A DNA stretch of 64,000 nucleotides from Juglans regia (taxonomy: Eukaryota; Streptophyta; Magnoliopsida; Fagales; Juglandaceae): assembly GCF_001411555.2 (NCBI RefSeq), contig NC_049909.1, forward strand, positions 17,842,623 through 17,906,622. Reading direction: 5' to 3'. Shown piece after piece: positions 11,149-23,906 of the stretch (positions are counted from its first letter, which is position 1; each line of letters opens with the position of its first letter). The notes under the pieces are model-generated. The model saw only the letters and a program-made list of their open reading frames with translations. It was not told the origin of the DNA and made no database searches. The position numbers were made by a program, and so were the translations under genes.

Positions 11149-11346
11149 GAATATTCTGCCGTCACCTCCAAAAAGACCGCCCCTTACGGAAATACCGAAA
11201 CGTGTCCTTCTTTCATGGACCATCCCCACCACCACCCTACCCTCCTCACATGTGACTTGACCTTTTGCCACTGCCACGTCATTCCATCGAATATCCTATT
11301 CCTCCTTGTTTCCCGGCGAATATTCCACGCTGGCATCCACGTGTCA
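11149..11346. promoter_or_regulatory. Cluster of three P1BS-type motifs plus ACGTG element upstream of the PHL gene
   Basis: GAATATTC at 11149-11156, GAATATCC at 11289-11296 and GAATATTC at 11318-11325 all fit GNATATNC, the P1BS site bound by MYB-CC/PHR1-type factors. CCACGTGTCA, an ABRE/G-box-like element, follows at about 11337-11346, and CCACGTCATT lies near 11275. The cluster lies 0.75-0.93 kb upstream of a gene that itself encodes a MYB-CC protein. Motif matches only. Confidence 0.5.
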
Positions 11347-12072
11347 TCTCGACTTACCCAGGCCATTTGTCCCCACTAGCATCAGCGATGCATGGTAGGA
11401 CAATTGTCTCCATTTTTTTTTTCCTCTCTTTATTTTCTGCTGAAGGGCATACGCATACAGTAATGGTTAATTTCCACTATATTCTATGTATGATGCTGTC
11501 ATGTCGCTCCAGATTCGTCGCCGAGCTTTCCTCTACATGTTCGTTCAATCATCCATTACTTGAGAGGGGTGAAAAACAAATCGTTTCTGTCTATAATAAT
11601 CAACACAAGTTGAAACAAAACAAAGCACTGCTTTTTTTGCTTGATCTTTACACTAAGCATTTTGTGGAATCTGATTTTCCCACTTCTCTGCCTTTTTTTC
11701 CCATTCTATATTTACACAAACAAAACTGTGTTATGGAGATAATCATGATCTCCATTTCTTGTTACTACCAATATGCTTGATTTCCTTGAAATATCAGATT
11801 AAATTGTCGCCTTCATCAATATTAATAGATAAATACATGATCTTTACTGATCTCGCTCGGTGCGCACACACCTCTGTCATCTTTACGCTTTTCTTTTTTT
11901 TGGTTTCTTCTTCGTTAAAGTCAATGGGGCCTATCTGAGTGAGTGGATAAACGGGAAAGAAAAAGCTGGAATTCGAATTTGCTTTCCCAGTAAAGGAATT
12001 GGCTTGATATTTAAGTTATCGGTTGGGATTGGTTAGTGGGTACTGCTGCCGCTGGGGGTGGTGCCGGCGGCG
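11347..12072. other. Proximal promoter and 5' UTR region of the PHL gene
   Basis: Pyrimidine-rich stretches and no competing exon. A 171-codon open frame crosses 11265-11780, but it has low-complexity composition and no recognisable motif. I take it as non-coding. Confidence 0.5.
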
Positions 12073-14798
12073 ATGGAGAGGAATTGCGGAGGTGGAAGTG
12101 GCAGATATCCGTACGAGAATGGGGTGGTGATGACGAGAGACCCGAAGCCGAGGCTAAGGTGGACGGCTGATCTGCACGACCGCTTTGTCGATGCTGTCAC
12201 TAAACTTGGTGGCCCCGACAGTATGTTTTCTTCCTAAAACTAAACCCCCCTCCCAAAAAAAAACCTCTTCCCTTTTTGTTGCTTTTATTTTCCCAACTTT
12301 TATTTTTTTCATTTAAATGTTTTATTTTTAGTTTTTGAGGCAATAATTGCTCAATGATTCAATTCTCGTACATCGTCCATTTCCTCCTCCCAATTCATAA
12401 AAAAACTCGTAGCATTTTAAAGACGTCAACTTGACCTGTCTTAAACATTGTGCAGCTGCCTTTTTTTTTTTTGGCTTTTTGTTTCGGTTGAATATGAGAA
12501 TTTCATAAATAATTCGTCTACCAATACATAAACTGAATGTATACTGCATGATACAAGGCCCCAGAGAAACGAAATTTTCATTTTATTGATCTGAACTATG
12601 TAAAAGAATAAACTTTGCATTGGCTGTCTCAAATCTCAAATCTTCTGGGTGCATCCATTACCAGTTCACAGCCGTGCCACTTCGATGTGAATTAACCAAA
12701 CCTTTCCTCTTTCTCTTGCAAAGTTAAGGCTGAGATTTCCCTGGCCCACTCTTCTTTTTCAGAAGCAACTCCAAAGTCTGTGCTGAGGTTGATGGGCATG
12801 AAGGGCTTGACACTATACCATTTGAAGAGCCATTTACAGGTAGCTACGAAGACCCTTCCTCTCTCCTTGTTTCCACTAAATCCTATATGGGACCACCCTT
12901 TTGCAGAATGTAAGAGGGAGTATCAAGTTCTGGGTTTCAATTTTTATTTTCTTATTAAATTTTGGTCTTATTGGTCATGAATGTAACCCTATGAAGATAA
13001 TCCATATGCAGAAATACAGACTTGGACAGCAGTCGCGGAGACAAAATACTACAGAACAAGCCAAAGAGAGCAGTGGTGAGTCCATTCAAAATATAATGTT
13101 TAAGAAAATCACAAGTCTCAACTCCAATCCTATGATGAATTAAAATTGAGGACTTGTCCATAGGCAATCAACTTAATTTCTACCAATAATCTTTTCTGCA
13201 CATAACCTCTCTTATGTGAACTGGTTTGTGCTTGGCATTTTATTTTATTTTATTCGTTTGTTTCTTTTTCATTTTGACTTCAAAATTCTCCATCCTAATT
13301 CAGTTTCCTTTCTGAATTTTAGGGAGCGCCTATGTACATTTCAGTAATCACTCCTCAGGGACTAGTACCAATTCTTCAAGAAGTGATAATGAACAAGGGT
13401 ATGCCATATCATTAATCTCACATCTGTCGGTTTTGTAACATTGTCAGAAATGGTAATTGAAGTTTTAAGTAATTAGGATGTTTGGTTTCTATCCCTTTAA
13501 TCCAAAAAAATTACATTTTGTATCCCTAAACTATTATCACTTTCTCAATTTGCACCATAAATTCTCAAAACTGGCAATTAGTACACTATACCCCTGAATT
13601 TTGATAATTTGCATCATTGGTTAAGATCTGGCCGTTAGATTATTCCACATCTCCAATTTTTCATCCATCTTTATGCTTAGATCTTAATTGGTGTGCTAAC
13701 TACCAAGGATGTAAATTACAAGTTTTGATAGTATAGGGTGAACATTGAAAACATATGGTAACACATGGGTGCCAAATGTGGTTTTCCCTTTCATCAGGAC
13801 TAGACTTACTTAGACACCAGTTGCTAGATCTGTATCGCTAAAACTAGCTAATTTGGCTAGTCTGTAGCCAAAAAACTATAGAAACAAAACTTCACAAATT
13901 GGACGTGCCAAAATAGAGTCGCTAATTAAATGATTTTTGTTATCCTTTTATATTCAACAAATAAAAATGAATGTTGGACAGAAAGATAGAGAGTTAGATA
14001 AGGTTGCGCTTCAGCTACACTCTCTTTCACTTGTTCCTTTTGAGCCTCCTTGTCTGAGCTATTGAATTCAGAATTAATGAAACAGAAATTCATACTGCTG
14101 AATTGTCCATTTCTCATTTCTAGAACTTTTATCATTTTAGATTCATCTCGTGACTTTCTTTCATACTACCCCACTTGATAATGAGTAATTAATGCTGCGA
14201 ACAAAACAGAGAAATCCCACTTGCAGAAGCGCTCAAGCATCAGCTCGAAGTTCAGAAAAGATTACAAGAGCAGCTTGAGGTATATCTCTGTTGGGCAGTT
14301 TTGCTACGAAGTTTTTGATCAATCCCTCATCATCTTTTGCTCAATCATAACTAATTTTGGTAAGTCATGCATGTTATATGAAGCGCCTAAACATCAGTTT
14401 CTTGCTACGAATAGGTACAGAGGAAGCTGCAGATGAGAATAGAGGCCCAGGGGAAGTACTTGCAAGTTATATTGGAGAAAGCGCGAAAGAGTCTCTCCCC
14501 CGGTAGTGTAGAAGCAGCAAGAGCTCAGTTAAACGACTTCAATTTAGCTCTGTCCAACCTCATGGAGAATATGAATGAAGAAGAGAGAAAAGAACGCATG
14601 CTAGAGATGAATGGCCTTTATAGAAAGGCCAATGGTTCAGCCATCCAAAACTATCAAGAGGGAGGAGGAGGAGAACACAAGGATGCTAAACTCGAGGTAG
14701 AAGGGGGTTTGATACAATTTGACTTGAATACCAAAGGTAATTATGACTTTGTTGCTGCAGATGGAGCTGAATTTGGAACTCCAAATGCTTTCCTATAG
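12073..14798 (+). CDS. MYB-CC (PHR1-like, PHL) transcription factor
   Basis: Six exons: 12073-12220, 12763-12839, 13012-13075, 13323-13398, 14210-14279, 14415-14798. They give 272 aa in frame. The GARP/MYB-like DNA-binding domain spans about residues 25-82: KPRLRWTADLHDRFVDAV, then TPKSVLRLMGMKGLTLYHLK, then SHLQKYRLG. A Ser-rich linker follows. A MYB-CC coiled coil lies at about 125-162 (EALKHQLEVQKRLQEQLEV, then MRIEAQGKYL), the dimerisation signature of the PHR/PHL family. The acidic C-terminal tail ends with FDLNTKG, which resembles an EAR-type LxLxL/DLN motif. Family members bind P1BS sites and many govern phosphate-starvation responses. The linker and coiled coil recall PHL8-type proteins, but the paralogue assignment is tentative. 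The ATG at 12073 is the first that stays in frame; an upstream ATG near 11922 meets a stop quickly. Confidence 0.93.
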
Positions 14799-16290
14799 GA
14801 GATAGAAAAATGGCATGATATATAGATTTTCTTACACTTTGATGGCATACAAGTGATCACCCTTTTAGCACTTGCTTATATATGTTTGCATTTGAGGTTT
14901 AACAACAACTGTAACTGACATGCAAGTCTCCTGTCTCACAAGTTTCTTGGTTTTCCATAGTTCTTATGATCAGGTAAAGAGTCCTAGTCCATAGAGTTTC
15001 CACCTCTTTAAGGTAATTTGGTTCGAGTTTGAAATCGAACTCGTTTAATAAGCAATACGTATTCTTTGTGTCCTGTTATGGGACATGTATTACAAGTTCA
15101 ATGGTTCAGTTTCAATAAGAATTGGATTCAAAACTTACCCTTAATTCAGAGGTAGATAACTATCTCTGTAGCAAAATCCCCACAGACAAAAAAAAAAGAA
15201 GAGAATTTATTAATTTTCGTTCAACTGTGCTGTAGTTTCTAACTTACAGACTTGCAGTCGCTATCTGTTGCGGCGGTAAGTTTTGTAGGAGATCAGTCCT
15301 AAAACCGTCACTATAGCTTTATTATAACAGAGCGGTTGCAACCGCTGCTAAAGATAAACAGCAGTTTAAGTTCTTTTTAGGTGCGCTAAATACGATAAAA
15401 GGTTTGTTTCCTCAATTTTAAGATACTGAACACCACATAGCACACCATTGTTTTAAATATCACTTTTACGTACTCTTTTATGCATTCTATTAATGTGATT
15501 GGTTGTATTATTTTTTTAATATAAAATAATTATTTTGACCAATCACATAAAGCACCAAAATTTAAATAATTGGGCTTGAAGAATAGCCTATATCTACAGA
15601 CGGGAACGATCTCAGAAGAATTCACTAATGAAAAATAGAGTACATAAGAATACTAACAAATCAGTCAAACCCAACGCCCCAATACACAGGCCTCATAATC
15701 TAATCAGAGAGACAACACTCGATTGACTCTATTCATACATCTCTTTTAACAAGAGGAAAAATCACGAGCACTAATATTGGTTTCTATATATGTATTTTTA
15801 AAATCATATCTTTTAAAAATTAATTTTATATATATATATAAAAAACTCTCACATTAGATTACGCATCTTTAAACTAAATAATAATAAAATATTTTTTTTA
15901 ATTTTCTTTTTTTATATATTTTACTATTAGCACCATGTGCTCAAAAATACCAATTCTATATATCTAAATATTACTAATTTCATATATCAAAATGACTAAT
16001 TTTATCAATAAATATTAATATGTACTAAAAAACCCTTTGTATCATCAACTTAATACAAATTTCATATATCAAAATCATCTTAATACAAATTTCACAAAGT
16101 TGATTTTAATGGGTAAAAAAAAAAATAGTAAAAATGTTTGAAGAGTGAATAGTATTTATTCAAATTTGAAGAAACATTATTCATACCTATGTAAAATTTT
16201 GAAGATTCATAATCTAATGTAGACCAATTTAGAGAGATATTATGCAAATATGAATATAAATATGAAGATGCATAAGCCATTGCCAATGAT
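14799..16290. other. Spacer downstream of the PHL gene
   Basis: 3' UTR to about 14990, then no gene. Around 15250-15360 short GC-richer blocks such as GTTGCGGCGG and GGTTGCAACCGC look like the ends of a decayed MITE. Around 15490-15560, TGATTGGTT and its inverse AACCAATCA bracket an AT core, another probable small MITE. Neither could be delimited. Confidence 0.4.
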
Positions 16291-16292
16291 CT

Positions 16293-16548
16293 TACTGCAG
16301 TTTAGATAATGAAATGAGATGAGATAGTTTTAGATAAAAGTTGAAAGTTAAATAAAATATTATTAAAATATTATTTTTTAACATTATTATTGTTTTAGAA
16401 TTTGAAAAAGTTGAATTGTTTATTATATTTTATGTTAGAATTTGAAAAAGTTGAATTGTTTATTATATTTTGTGTTAGAATTTGAAAAAATTGTAATAAT
16501 GAGATGAAATGAGATGAGATGAAATATTTTTATTATACAAACAGGTCG
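16293..16548. mobile_element. Tourist-like MITE with an internal 40-bp duplication
   Basis: Typical core flanked by GAAATGAGATGAGATAG and GAGATGAAATGAGATGAG. A 40-bp unit beginning AGAATTTGAAAAAGTTG is present twice in tandem around 16398-16478, making this copy longer than the roughly 200-bp standard. Confidence 0.75.
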
Positions 16549-18584
16549 TAATTGCCCAAAACATGACAAACTTGAAGGCCACGTTTGGAATTTAAATTGA
16601 ACTGAGATCAATTCAGTTCAGTCTAATTTTAAGTTGAGTCTAACATTCAAACACTAAACTCTCAAATCACTAAACTAATCTCAACTTAAAACTTCTTTAC
16701 AGGTAGGACTCACGACCTTTTTCAACTTAACATCTCTTTACATGCAAAATCTATAATATTTTTTAATTTTTTATAAATATATTTAAATTCATCTTAATAA
16801 CTAAACTTATCTTATATAGATTATATAAAATTTATTACACTATCTTAACTCATTATTATTTAATTTAACTTAACTTAACTCGTCTCAATTTGATTCAGAC
16901 TTAAAGTTAGGTAAACAAAGCAAGACTTGCACCTAGAGTCATAGGTTTCACTTTTTGCTTGCAAAACATGCCTGCATTTAATGCATGGAAAGAAACAATG
17001 GCTTCCTATTAATATAGGCTTTCTATTGACATAGCAAGTCAAGCTACTTTCCTACAAAAATGCAAGCCTAGAACAAAAATGGCTTCCTCTTGACATTATT
17101 CGAGAGGTATAAATATTAGGAAAAAGTTATTTTGTCTCCTTATTTTGATCACTCAATTTGGCTGTTGGTTAATTTTTTATTTTATTTAATAATTAAAAAA
17201 GTGATTTTAAATATATTAATATATTAATATATATTTTTTATTTTTTAAAAATATTAAAATATATTAAAAAAATATAAAAAATAAATACTAGATGATATAC
17301 TCAGCGATAAGAGTGGTGCGGCAAAGTAGTCTCACTCTTAATATTATACGTAGAATTCATTTTATATATCTATTTTTCTTCCATTTATTAGAGTTCGAAA
17401 AAAAAAAAAACTTGAAGGATCGAAATTTAGTCCGTATGCCATACCAAAACATGAAATTAACTTGTTTTGATTCGATTCAGACGATCGACACAAAACATAT
17501 TGCTGTTGTAATTACACCACTAAAGTTGTTCTAAAGAGAATGATAGGGTACGTCTTTATTTTATTTTATTTTTTGGCATCAAACACTTTAATTTAAGTAT
17601 AAATAGATTTGACTCAACCAAGCACATGATTCCATCTGCACTTGGGATATTAAAAAGAACAATAAATTATATATATGGATTTTTGGTCTAATCTACAGAA
17701 TTCGTAGTGGAAATTAGGATTTAGAGATGATCATAAACCCTAGTACTAGAAATAAGTTTGAAAAAATTTATTCATAAGCTTCACATACCATACATCACTT
17801 TTTTTCTAATTTTTTTTAATTAAATGTGGAGTATATGAATAATAATTAGAAGAATTTAATTATTTAAAAAAAATAAAAAAAAAATTAAAAAAAAAATTGT
17901 AATATATAGTATACCTGAAATAGCAACTCAATCAAGCATTCCCACCTTACTTCCTGATGGCTCTCTCTTTCTCTTTTTCACTCTCATACACACCATAAAA
18001 ACAAACAAAAATAAAAATAAAAACAAAAAAGTAGTCAACGTGACCAACTTACATCAAACCCTGCCATTATGATGGGAGATAACAAGCAAATTTAAACCAA
18101 AAAGATACGTATGACTCGTTTGAACAGTATTAATTCAAATAAGTTTTATAGGATTTTATTGAATTTTCGAGACGTCGAATATTTGAGTTAAGATATTTTA
18201 TTAAATTTTAAAAAATAAAAAAATTTTAAAAAATATTATAAAATTATAAAATTATTTAAATATATATTTTTAATATTATCTTTATTTTAAAGATCGATAA
18301 TTAAAGTTGTATTGATTTTTATATTTTATTTTAAAATTTATTCGTAAATCTATTTATTTACACTATTTTTGTGATCAAGCCGGCCGAATTGACTTTTCGT
18401 CATATATAGATAATATAGCGGCAGTGGAATGTTTATATCATTATTTCATGGTCATGTTGATTTGTTAAGAAGTAAATAATTTTGTTAGTTGTTCCAATGC
18501 ACAATGTTACAACATTACAAACTAGAGCTACTTCTGTCTCTCCTTCAAGGGGATAAGTATGTTACTATATATGTTTTCTCAATC
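16549..18584. other. AT-rich spacer without recognisable genes
   Basis: Contains decayed repeat sequence. TTCAGTTCAG and CTCAATTTGATTCAG blocks at about 16590-16900 suggest another degenerate MITE. Low-complexity AT runs occur near 17200-17280 and 17870-17900. No exon or RNA gene is visible. Confidence 0.45.
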
Positions 18585-18897
18585 TAAGGGAGTAGGAGTG
18601 TAATTGGTCCAGTTTAGTCGATTTTAGAGAATAATTTTAGACGAGACCGATTCTTTCAGTCCACCAAAAGTCCGGTCTGATGAGGCCTTTGGACCAGACC
18701 GGGCTGCTTTGGTTTAGTCTAGTTGCGGATAATTTTTCTTCTTTTTTTCAAGTTTTTGACAAAAACTTTATATAACTACTTGAAAAATTATTTAAATTAA
18801 CTTTATATATTAAATTCAGTCGGTTTGGTCTGAAGCAACCAATACCCTGGTCAATTTTCTCGGTCTGGAGGAAAAACCTAACACCCTTGCAAGGGAG
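18585..18897. mobile_element. hAT-like MITE with 8-bp target duplication
   Basis: Element 18593-18889 begins TAGGAGTG and ends CACCCTTG (inverse CAAGGGTG), an hAT-type terminus. It is bracketed by TAAGGGAG (18585-18592) and CAAGGGAG (18890-18897), an 8-bp duplication with one mismatch. The interior holds GGTCCAGTTT, GGTCTGATG, GACCAGACCGG and GTCGGTTTGGTC blocks, partly in inverse orientation. No coding capacity. Confidence 0.65.
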
Positions 18898-19528
18898 TTT
18901 ATTTGAGCTGTTGTGTTAGGATTGAGGATCCTTATAAATGGCTGTGGTTTAAGAGTTATTTTTATGTATTTTAAATATGAGGACTAATATAATGTGATCT
19001 TTTAGAAAATAATCAGCTTATTGAATACGCAGTAGTGCTAGTTGTTATTGACAGGACCACACGGATCAAACCATTGTCAACACCATGGCGAGGGGAGGAA
19101 TCCCCAAAGGCTCAGGAGAAGGCTCGGAAGTATCTCATTCTAGTCTCTATTCTTTCTTCTTCTTCCACAACTAATTTGAGCTTCTGAGGTATCACGGCCC
19201 CGAGCTCCCCCGTCCTCCTCCTTGCAGGGAAGAGTCCGAGCATTGCCAATGTGGAATGACCTAGGCACGCGAAACACGACATCAACAACCATGATTTTAG
19301 GAAATTAGCCAACCATGATATTAGGAAATGAGAAAAAGAAGATTCTATTCTATCAATTTATTTTCTTTACAGTTGTTGGATCCATATAACATCTGGAAAA
19401 TCCCTTGATTTTGAAGGCAAAGCAATAGTTTATTTGTAGATGAGGTTACCTACAAATATTAGTGCCAAGCATAACTTTTAAACATTCTTACTCTACGCTA
19501 CATATATATATAGACCAAAAACATCTGC
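18898..19528. other. Spacer and distal promoter of the PLR gene
   Basis: No gene is visible. A 66-codon minus-strand open frame at 19112-19312 has no recognisable motif and is not supported. Confidence 0.45.
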
Positions 19529-19537
19529 TATATAAAG
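19529..19537 (+). promoter_or_regulatory. TATA box of the PLR gene
   Basis: TATATAAAG about 70 bp upstream of the ATG at 19604. This predicts a very short 5' UTR made almost wholly of the GA repeat. Confidence 0.5.
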
Positions 19538-19562
19538 CCACGCATGTAGAGGACATATCTCT

Positions 19563-19565
<3 letters not shown>

Positions 19566-19603
<38 letters not shown>
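19566..19603. repeat. (AG)19 microsatellite abutting the PLR start codon
   Basis: Nineteen perfect AG units run directly into the ATG, whose A continues the alternation. It occupies most of the predicted 5' leader. Confidence 0.95.
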
Positions 19604-19608
<5 letters not shown>

Positions 19609-20035
19609 AAAGAGCAAAGTGCTAATTGTAGGTGGAACTGGGTATCTGGGTAAGAGGTTGGTAAAGGCTAGTTTAGCTCAAGGACATGAGACATACATCC
19701 TCTACAGACCTGAGATTGGTGTAGACATTGAGAAAGTTCAAATGCTTCTGTCATTTAAGGAGCAAGGAGCTCACCTTGTGTCAGGTTCCTTTAGCGACCA
19801 GCAGAGCCTTGTCAATGCAGTGAAATTAGTTGATGTTGTTATCTGTGCAATATCTGGGGTTCACATTCGCAGTCACCAAATTCTCCTCCAACTTAAGCTT
19901 GTTGATGCAATTAAAGAGGCTGGCAATGTCAAGGTAATAGGATGAGTTCTTAATGTCTTCTGTCTTGATTTCCTCACTTGATGCATGCATGGTCTCTGCA
20001 TATTTCAAAAGTTAAAGAAACAAAGCACCCTTTGA

Positions 20036-20074
<39 letters not shown>

Positions 20075-21803
20075 GTGCATATATATGTTTCAAGATTTGC
20101 TCTATTGTAATGGGGAAATAACACTTTACCCCTCTAATATACTACTATGTTCGCAATATAACCAACCACTAGACTGATCTTGTTAATTAGTTAATTAATT
20201 TCTATTAGTTTTATATGAGAAGTTGGTAATAATATTTGTAGAGATTTCTGCCCTCTGAGTTTGGGACGGATCCTGCAAGAATGGAACATGCATTAGAACC
20301 TGGAAGAGTGACATTTGATGACAAAATGGTGGTAAGGAAAGCCATCCAAGAAGCAAACATTCCTTTCACGTATGTTTCTGCAAACTGTTTTGCTGGTTAC
20401 TTTCTTGGCGGTCTGTGCGAGCCAGGCAGGATCATTCCTTCTAGGGATTCAGTGTTCTTGTTGGGAGATGGCAACACCAAAGGTATTTTCCATGACAACC
20501 TTTAATTTTGCCTTGAAGAGTACGTCTCATGAAAGTAGGTAGGACTAGTACACTTCATTTCACCTAATTACTCAGCTGCTAGGCTTGATTAATTAACTTC
20601 TGGATGTGAATTTTCCAAAAAATAATTCATGATCATGATCCTTTTTATGGGCCTAAGATGTTTCTAATCTATTTAATGTCAATTAACCAATTTATTAAAA
20701 AGAAATACTTTAATCACAAAATGACGTGACTTGATATAGAATGTTAAAGTTATTTTTATCGTAAATAGATTTAACGGATCATACGAAATCACGTCAATTT
20801 ATGATTTTACTTTTATGCAAACCCTCTAAATCTGTAGCACTTCTCTTAAATCTACTTTGTTAAACAATGTCAATTAACCAATTTATTTCCTCAATATGTA
20901 GGCGATTTTCTAAGAAAATAGTCATGACCCTTGTTGCTATATATTGGTTTTAGTATTTATTTATTTATTTATTTAGATTTACCTGTATATTAATTACAAA
21001 AGAAAATTATTATTGTGATTTTCCAGCAATTTATGTTGATGAAGATGATATTGCCACGTACACTATCAAAACCATAGACGACCCTCGAGCTCTCAACAAG
21101 ACAATATACATCAGGCCCCCAAAAAACATTCTATCTCAAAGAGAAGTTGTTGAGATTTGGGAGAAATTGATCGGCAAAGACTTGCACAAGTCTTCCATAT
21201 CCGAGCAAGAGTTTCTAGCTTCCTTAGAAGGTGAGATTAATGAAATCAGTGGTACCTATTTAAATTTTCTTTCCAGAAATGTTTGGTCTATAAAAAATTA
21301 TTTTTCAAAAATATGTAACTTGATTTATATATTTAAAGTAGATCAGTAATGCTAGATACAGTAACAATATGTAAGTCTTGCATATTCTATTCGAAAAAAG
21401 TGAGATCCACTATTAAAAAATTATTATTTTTTCATATGAGTATCAGATGTATCCAGTTTTTTCAAATTTTGTGAACGGGACTTAAAACATCCTAAAACTA
21501 TATAAAATCATTTTCTTTTAAAGTATCATATTAAAATACGTCAATTTTTAAATTTTATTTTTTAATTTATTTTTTTGTAGACCTAATTAATATTGATATT
21601 TTTTTCTGCTTGGTTAACCTTATATGCATGCAAAAGGACAAGAGTATGCAGAGCAAGTTGGATTAGTGCATTACTACCATGTTTGCTACGAGGGATGTCT
21701 AACAAATTTCGAGATTAATGGAAAAGATGAAAGAGAAGCTTCTGAGCTTTATCCGGAGGTGAACTACACTACTGTGGAGGATTACATGAGACGTTATTTG
21801 TAA
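19604..21803 (+). CDS. PLR: Pinoresinol-lariciresinol reductase (NmrA-like SDR)
   Basis: Four exons: 19604-19933, 20242-20482, 21027-21230, 21637-21803. They give 313 aa, the usual length of the family. The NADPH-binding motif GGTGYLG is at residues 10-16. The catalytic general base of PLR-type enzymes, Lys138, sits in FDDKMVV (135-141) exactly where expected. SANCFAGYF, NILSQREVVE and YEGCLTNFEI are typical of the PLR/isoflavone-reductase-like group. The C-terminus ends with a Tyr-x-x-Val-x-x-Tyr pattern and RRYL. PLRs are cytosolic enzymes that reduce pinoresinol to lariciresinol and then secoisolariciresinol in lignan biosynthesis. Relatives (PCBER, isoflavone reductase) share the fold; I favour PLR from the motif wording, but substrate and stereospecificity cannot be read from the sequence. 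Confidence 0.92.
20035..20074. repeat. (CT)n(AT)n microsatellite in PLR intron 1
   Basis: About 13 CT units followed by about 7 AT units, downstream of exon 1. Confidence 0.9.
21345..21475. mobile_element. Decayed foldback element in PLR intron 3
   Basis: GTAATGCTAGATACAGTAAC with TTCGAAAAAAGTGAGATCC and CCACTATTAAAAAATTA resembles the 3829-4006 element. Its right arm (AGATGTATCCAG) is short and degenerate. Confidence 0.4.
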
Positions 21804-21905
21804 CATTTATAAGTAAAAATTGTATTATTGATGCATAAATATGGTTTGGACAATAATTACTGAAAAAATAAAATAAAAATTATATGGAATTATTGTACTG
21901 AAAAA

Positions 21906-21938
<33 letters not shown>

Positions 21939-22570
21939 CGCTTTTCCTTTTCAGTACTGAAATATATTACAAAGAATAATTGGTTGGGGTATTTAGAATA
22001 ATTGCTCCAAATATATGGTTGATCTGATCATGTCATTTTCCATTCTTTTTTCTTTCCCATTTTCACTCATTTTGCATTGGAGTTGTGGCAAGTGGCAATC
22101 TTTTTTACATTCTATGAAAAGAATAATTATACATACAACCATAAAGTGAATAAAATAATAATAATAATGATAATAAATATGCCGTTATTCGTATCTTTTT
22201 GTAAATTAAAAAAAAAGTATATAACCATCCCAAAAAGTAAATTGCAAGGGGAACTGAAATATGTTTGAAGCTTATAAAAAAATAAATATACAAATAATTG
22301 AGAGATTAACTTTATGATAAAATAATTTTAAAGTCACGCTAAATTTCGTTAACATTTTTCAACAATGAATATAGGCTACTCGTTCCTAAAATAATCCAGA
22401 CATCTTAATAACTTAATTAGCCTTAAAATTTTCACTAAAAATATTTTATGATACTTTTGGAGAAAGTATTTTAGCTTATGTTCGCCTCTACAATCACTTC
22501 ATTTTTAAGGAATTCTAAATTTTTTCTGTAAACATACGAGTAAAGAATTCAATAGAGTCTTGAAGTTTTA
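21804..22570. other. Spacer downstream of PLR
   Basis: 3' UTR, a (TA)n run at about 21906-21932, then AT-rich sequence with no visible gene. Confidence 0.5.
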
Positions 22571-23611
22571 AAATTATTTAAGGGTGTAATCGGTTTGGAC
22601 TAGTTCGGTTTGAATCGAACTAGTCTAAGTTTGTTTTAGAATTCTTATAATTGAAATCGACTAGTTCATCCAAATAACCAGAACTTTCGGTTTCGATTCG
22701 GTTTTACAGGTGTGATTAGGTTTTGGACTTTTTTATTGGGTTGGTAGGTTTTTCTAGCCAAAATAAAAGCTAAAATCAATTAGCCAAAATATACTAATTA
22801 ATTTAATTAAAAGATGCATTTAATAATGTCTAGAAAAACCTATTAAAATTTGCACATAATAACATTCCTAAGGGTTAAAACTAGGGCCTCATTTGGTTAC
22901 GCAGTTGAGATAAGATGAGATGAGATATCTTGTTAAAAGTTGAATAAAATATCGTTACAATATAATTTTTATTTTGAAATTTAAAAATTTTGAATTATTT
23001 ATTATATTTTGTGCGAAAGATTGAGAAAATTGTAATGATGAGATGAGATTAGATAGTTTGATTTTGCGTAACCAAACCAGCTAAAGACTAAAACATGCAT
23101 ATAAAAACAATTAGTCAATATAAACAAAATCTTAAAAAAATTACACTTAAACAATTGCCAATGCAACCACCAGTGTAAAAATGTAAATCACTTCAAAATG
23201 TGTAAAAATATACTTATAAAAAATATAATATATATATATATGTAATACTTAATAAGGATAACTTAATATTAATATTCATGTTTAAAAGTAAGTTTAGATG
23301 AAGGAAGAATAAATAATAATATTAAAATTTTATTTAATATTAATTTTATAATATGTAATATATATATATAGCATATAATATATATAATATAAAAAGAAAT
23401 AAAATATATATATTTCCGTATGGTTTGGACCATTCGATTTTTAAATCATGAAAATTGAAATTGAACCGATTTTTAGTCGGTTTCGATTCTTATCAAAACT
23501 GTTTTGATTCGAAAATTGAAGTTCCGATAAGAATCGAAACCGACTTAATTGGTATTAAACCGGTTTGATATAATTGGTTTTTCGATTTTTTCTTTCTACC
23601 CTAAAATTATA
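22571..23611. mobile_element. hAT-like non-autonomous element, about 1 kb, with a nested MITE
   Basis: The element spans about 22579-23603. Its left end is TAAGGGTG and its right end is CTACCCTA (inverse TAGGGTAG). Flanks are AAATTATT (22571-22578) and AAATTATA (23604-23611), an 8-bp duplication with one mismatch. Subterminal regions are rich in CGGTTTGG, GACTAGTTCG and CGATTCGGTT in both orientations. A 20-bp perfect inverted repeat (arms 23475-23494 and 23526-23545, 31-nt loop) lies near the right end. No transposase remains. The Tourist-like MITE at 22885-23081 is inserted inside it. Confidence 0.6.
22885..23081. mobile_element. Tourist-like MITE nested in the hAT-like element
   Basis: GGCCTCATTTGGTTACGCA at the left and TGCGTAACCAAACCAGC at the right are near-perfect inverses. 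The usual AT core and GATGAGATGAGAT tracts lie between. Confidence 0.8.
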
Positions 23612-23870
23612 TTTGATATTTTTCAAGACCGCTGTGCTTATTTTATGGAAAATAGAGGAGAAGAAACCGAATTTATAAATAATTTTTTTTTTCTAAAAGT
23701 GTAATTAGTAATTAACTTATGGAAATTCGAGGGGAAATTTTTCTAAAATTTAGAAAAATAACGATAAAAAAATCTGAATACCTCTGTTTTGGCGTTTTAT
23801 GTCCACAGATAACAGATGGCAACCTGACACAAGCACCGCAACTGATTCTTTAGATCCTAGTCCTGCTGAC

Positions 23871-23906
<36 letters not shown>

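Noticed and set aside
11265..11780. 171-codon plus-strand open frame as a gene
   Set aside because: Low-complexity, no family motif, and sits in the promoter region of the PHL gene; no splice or leader context.
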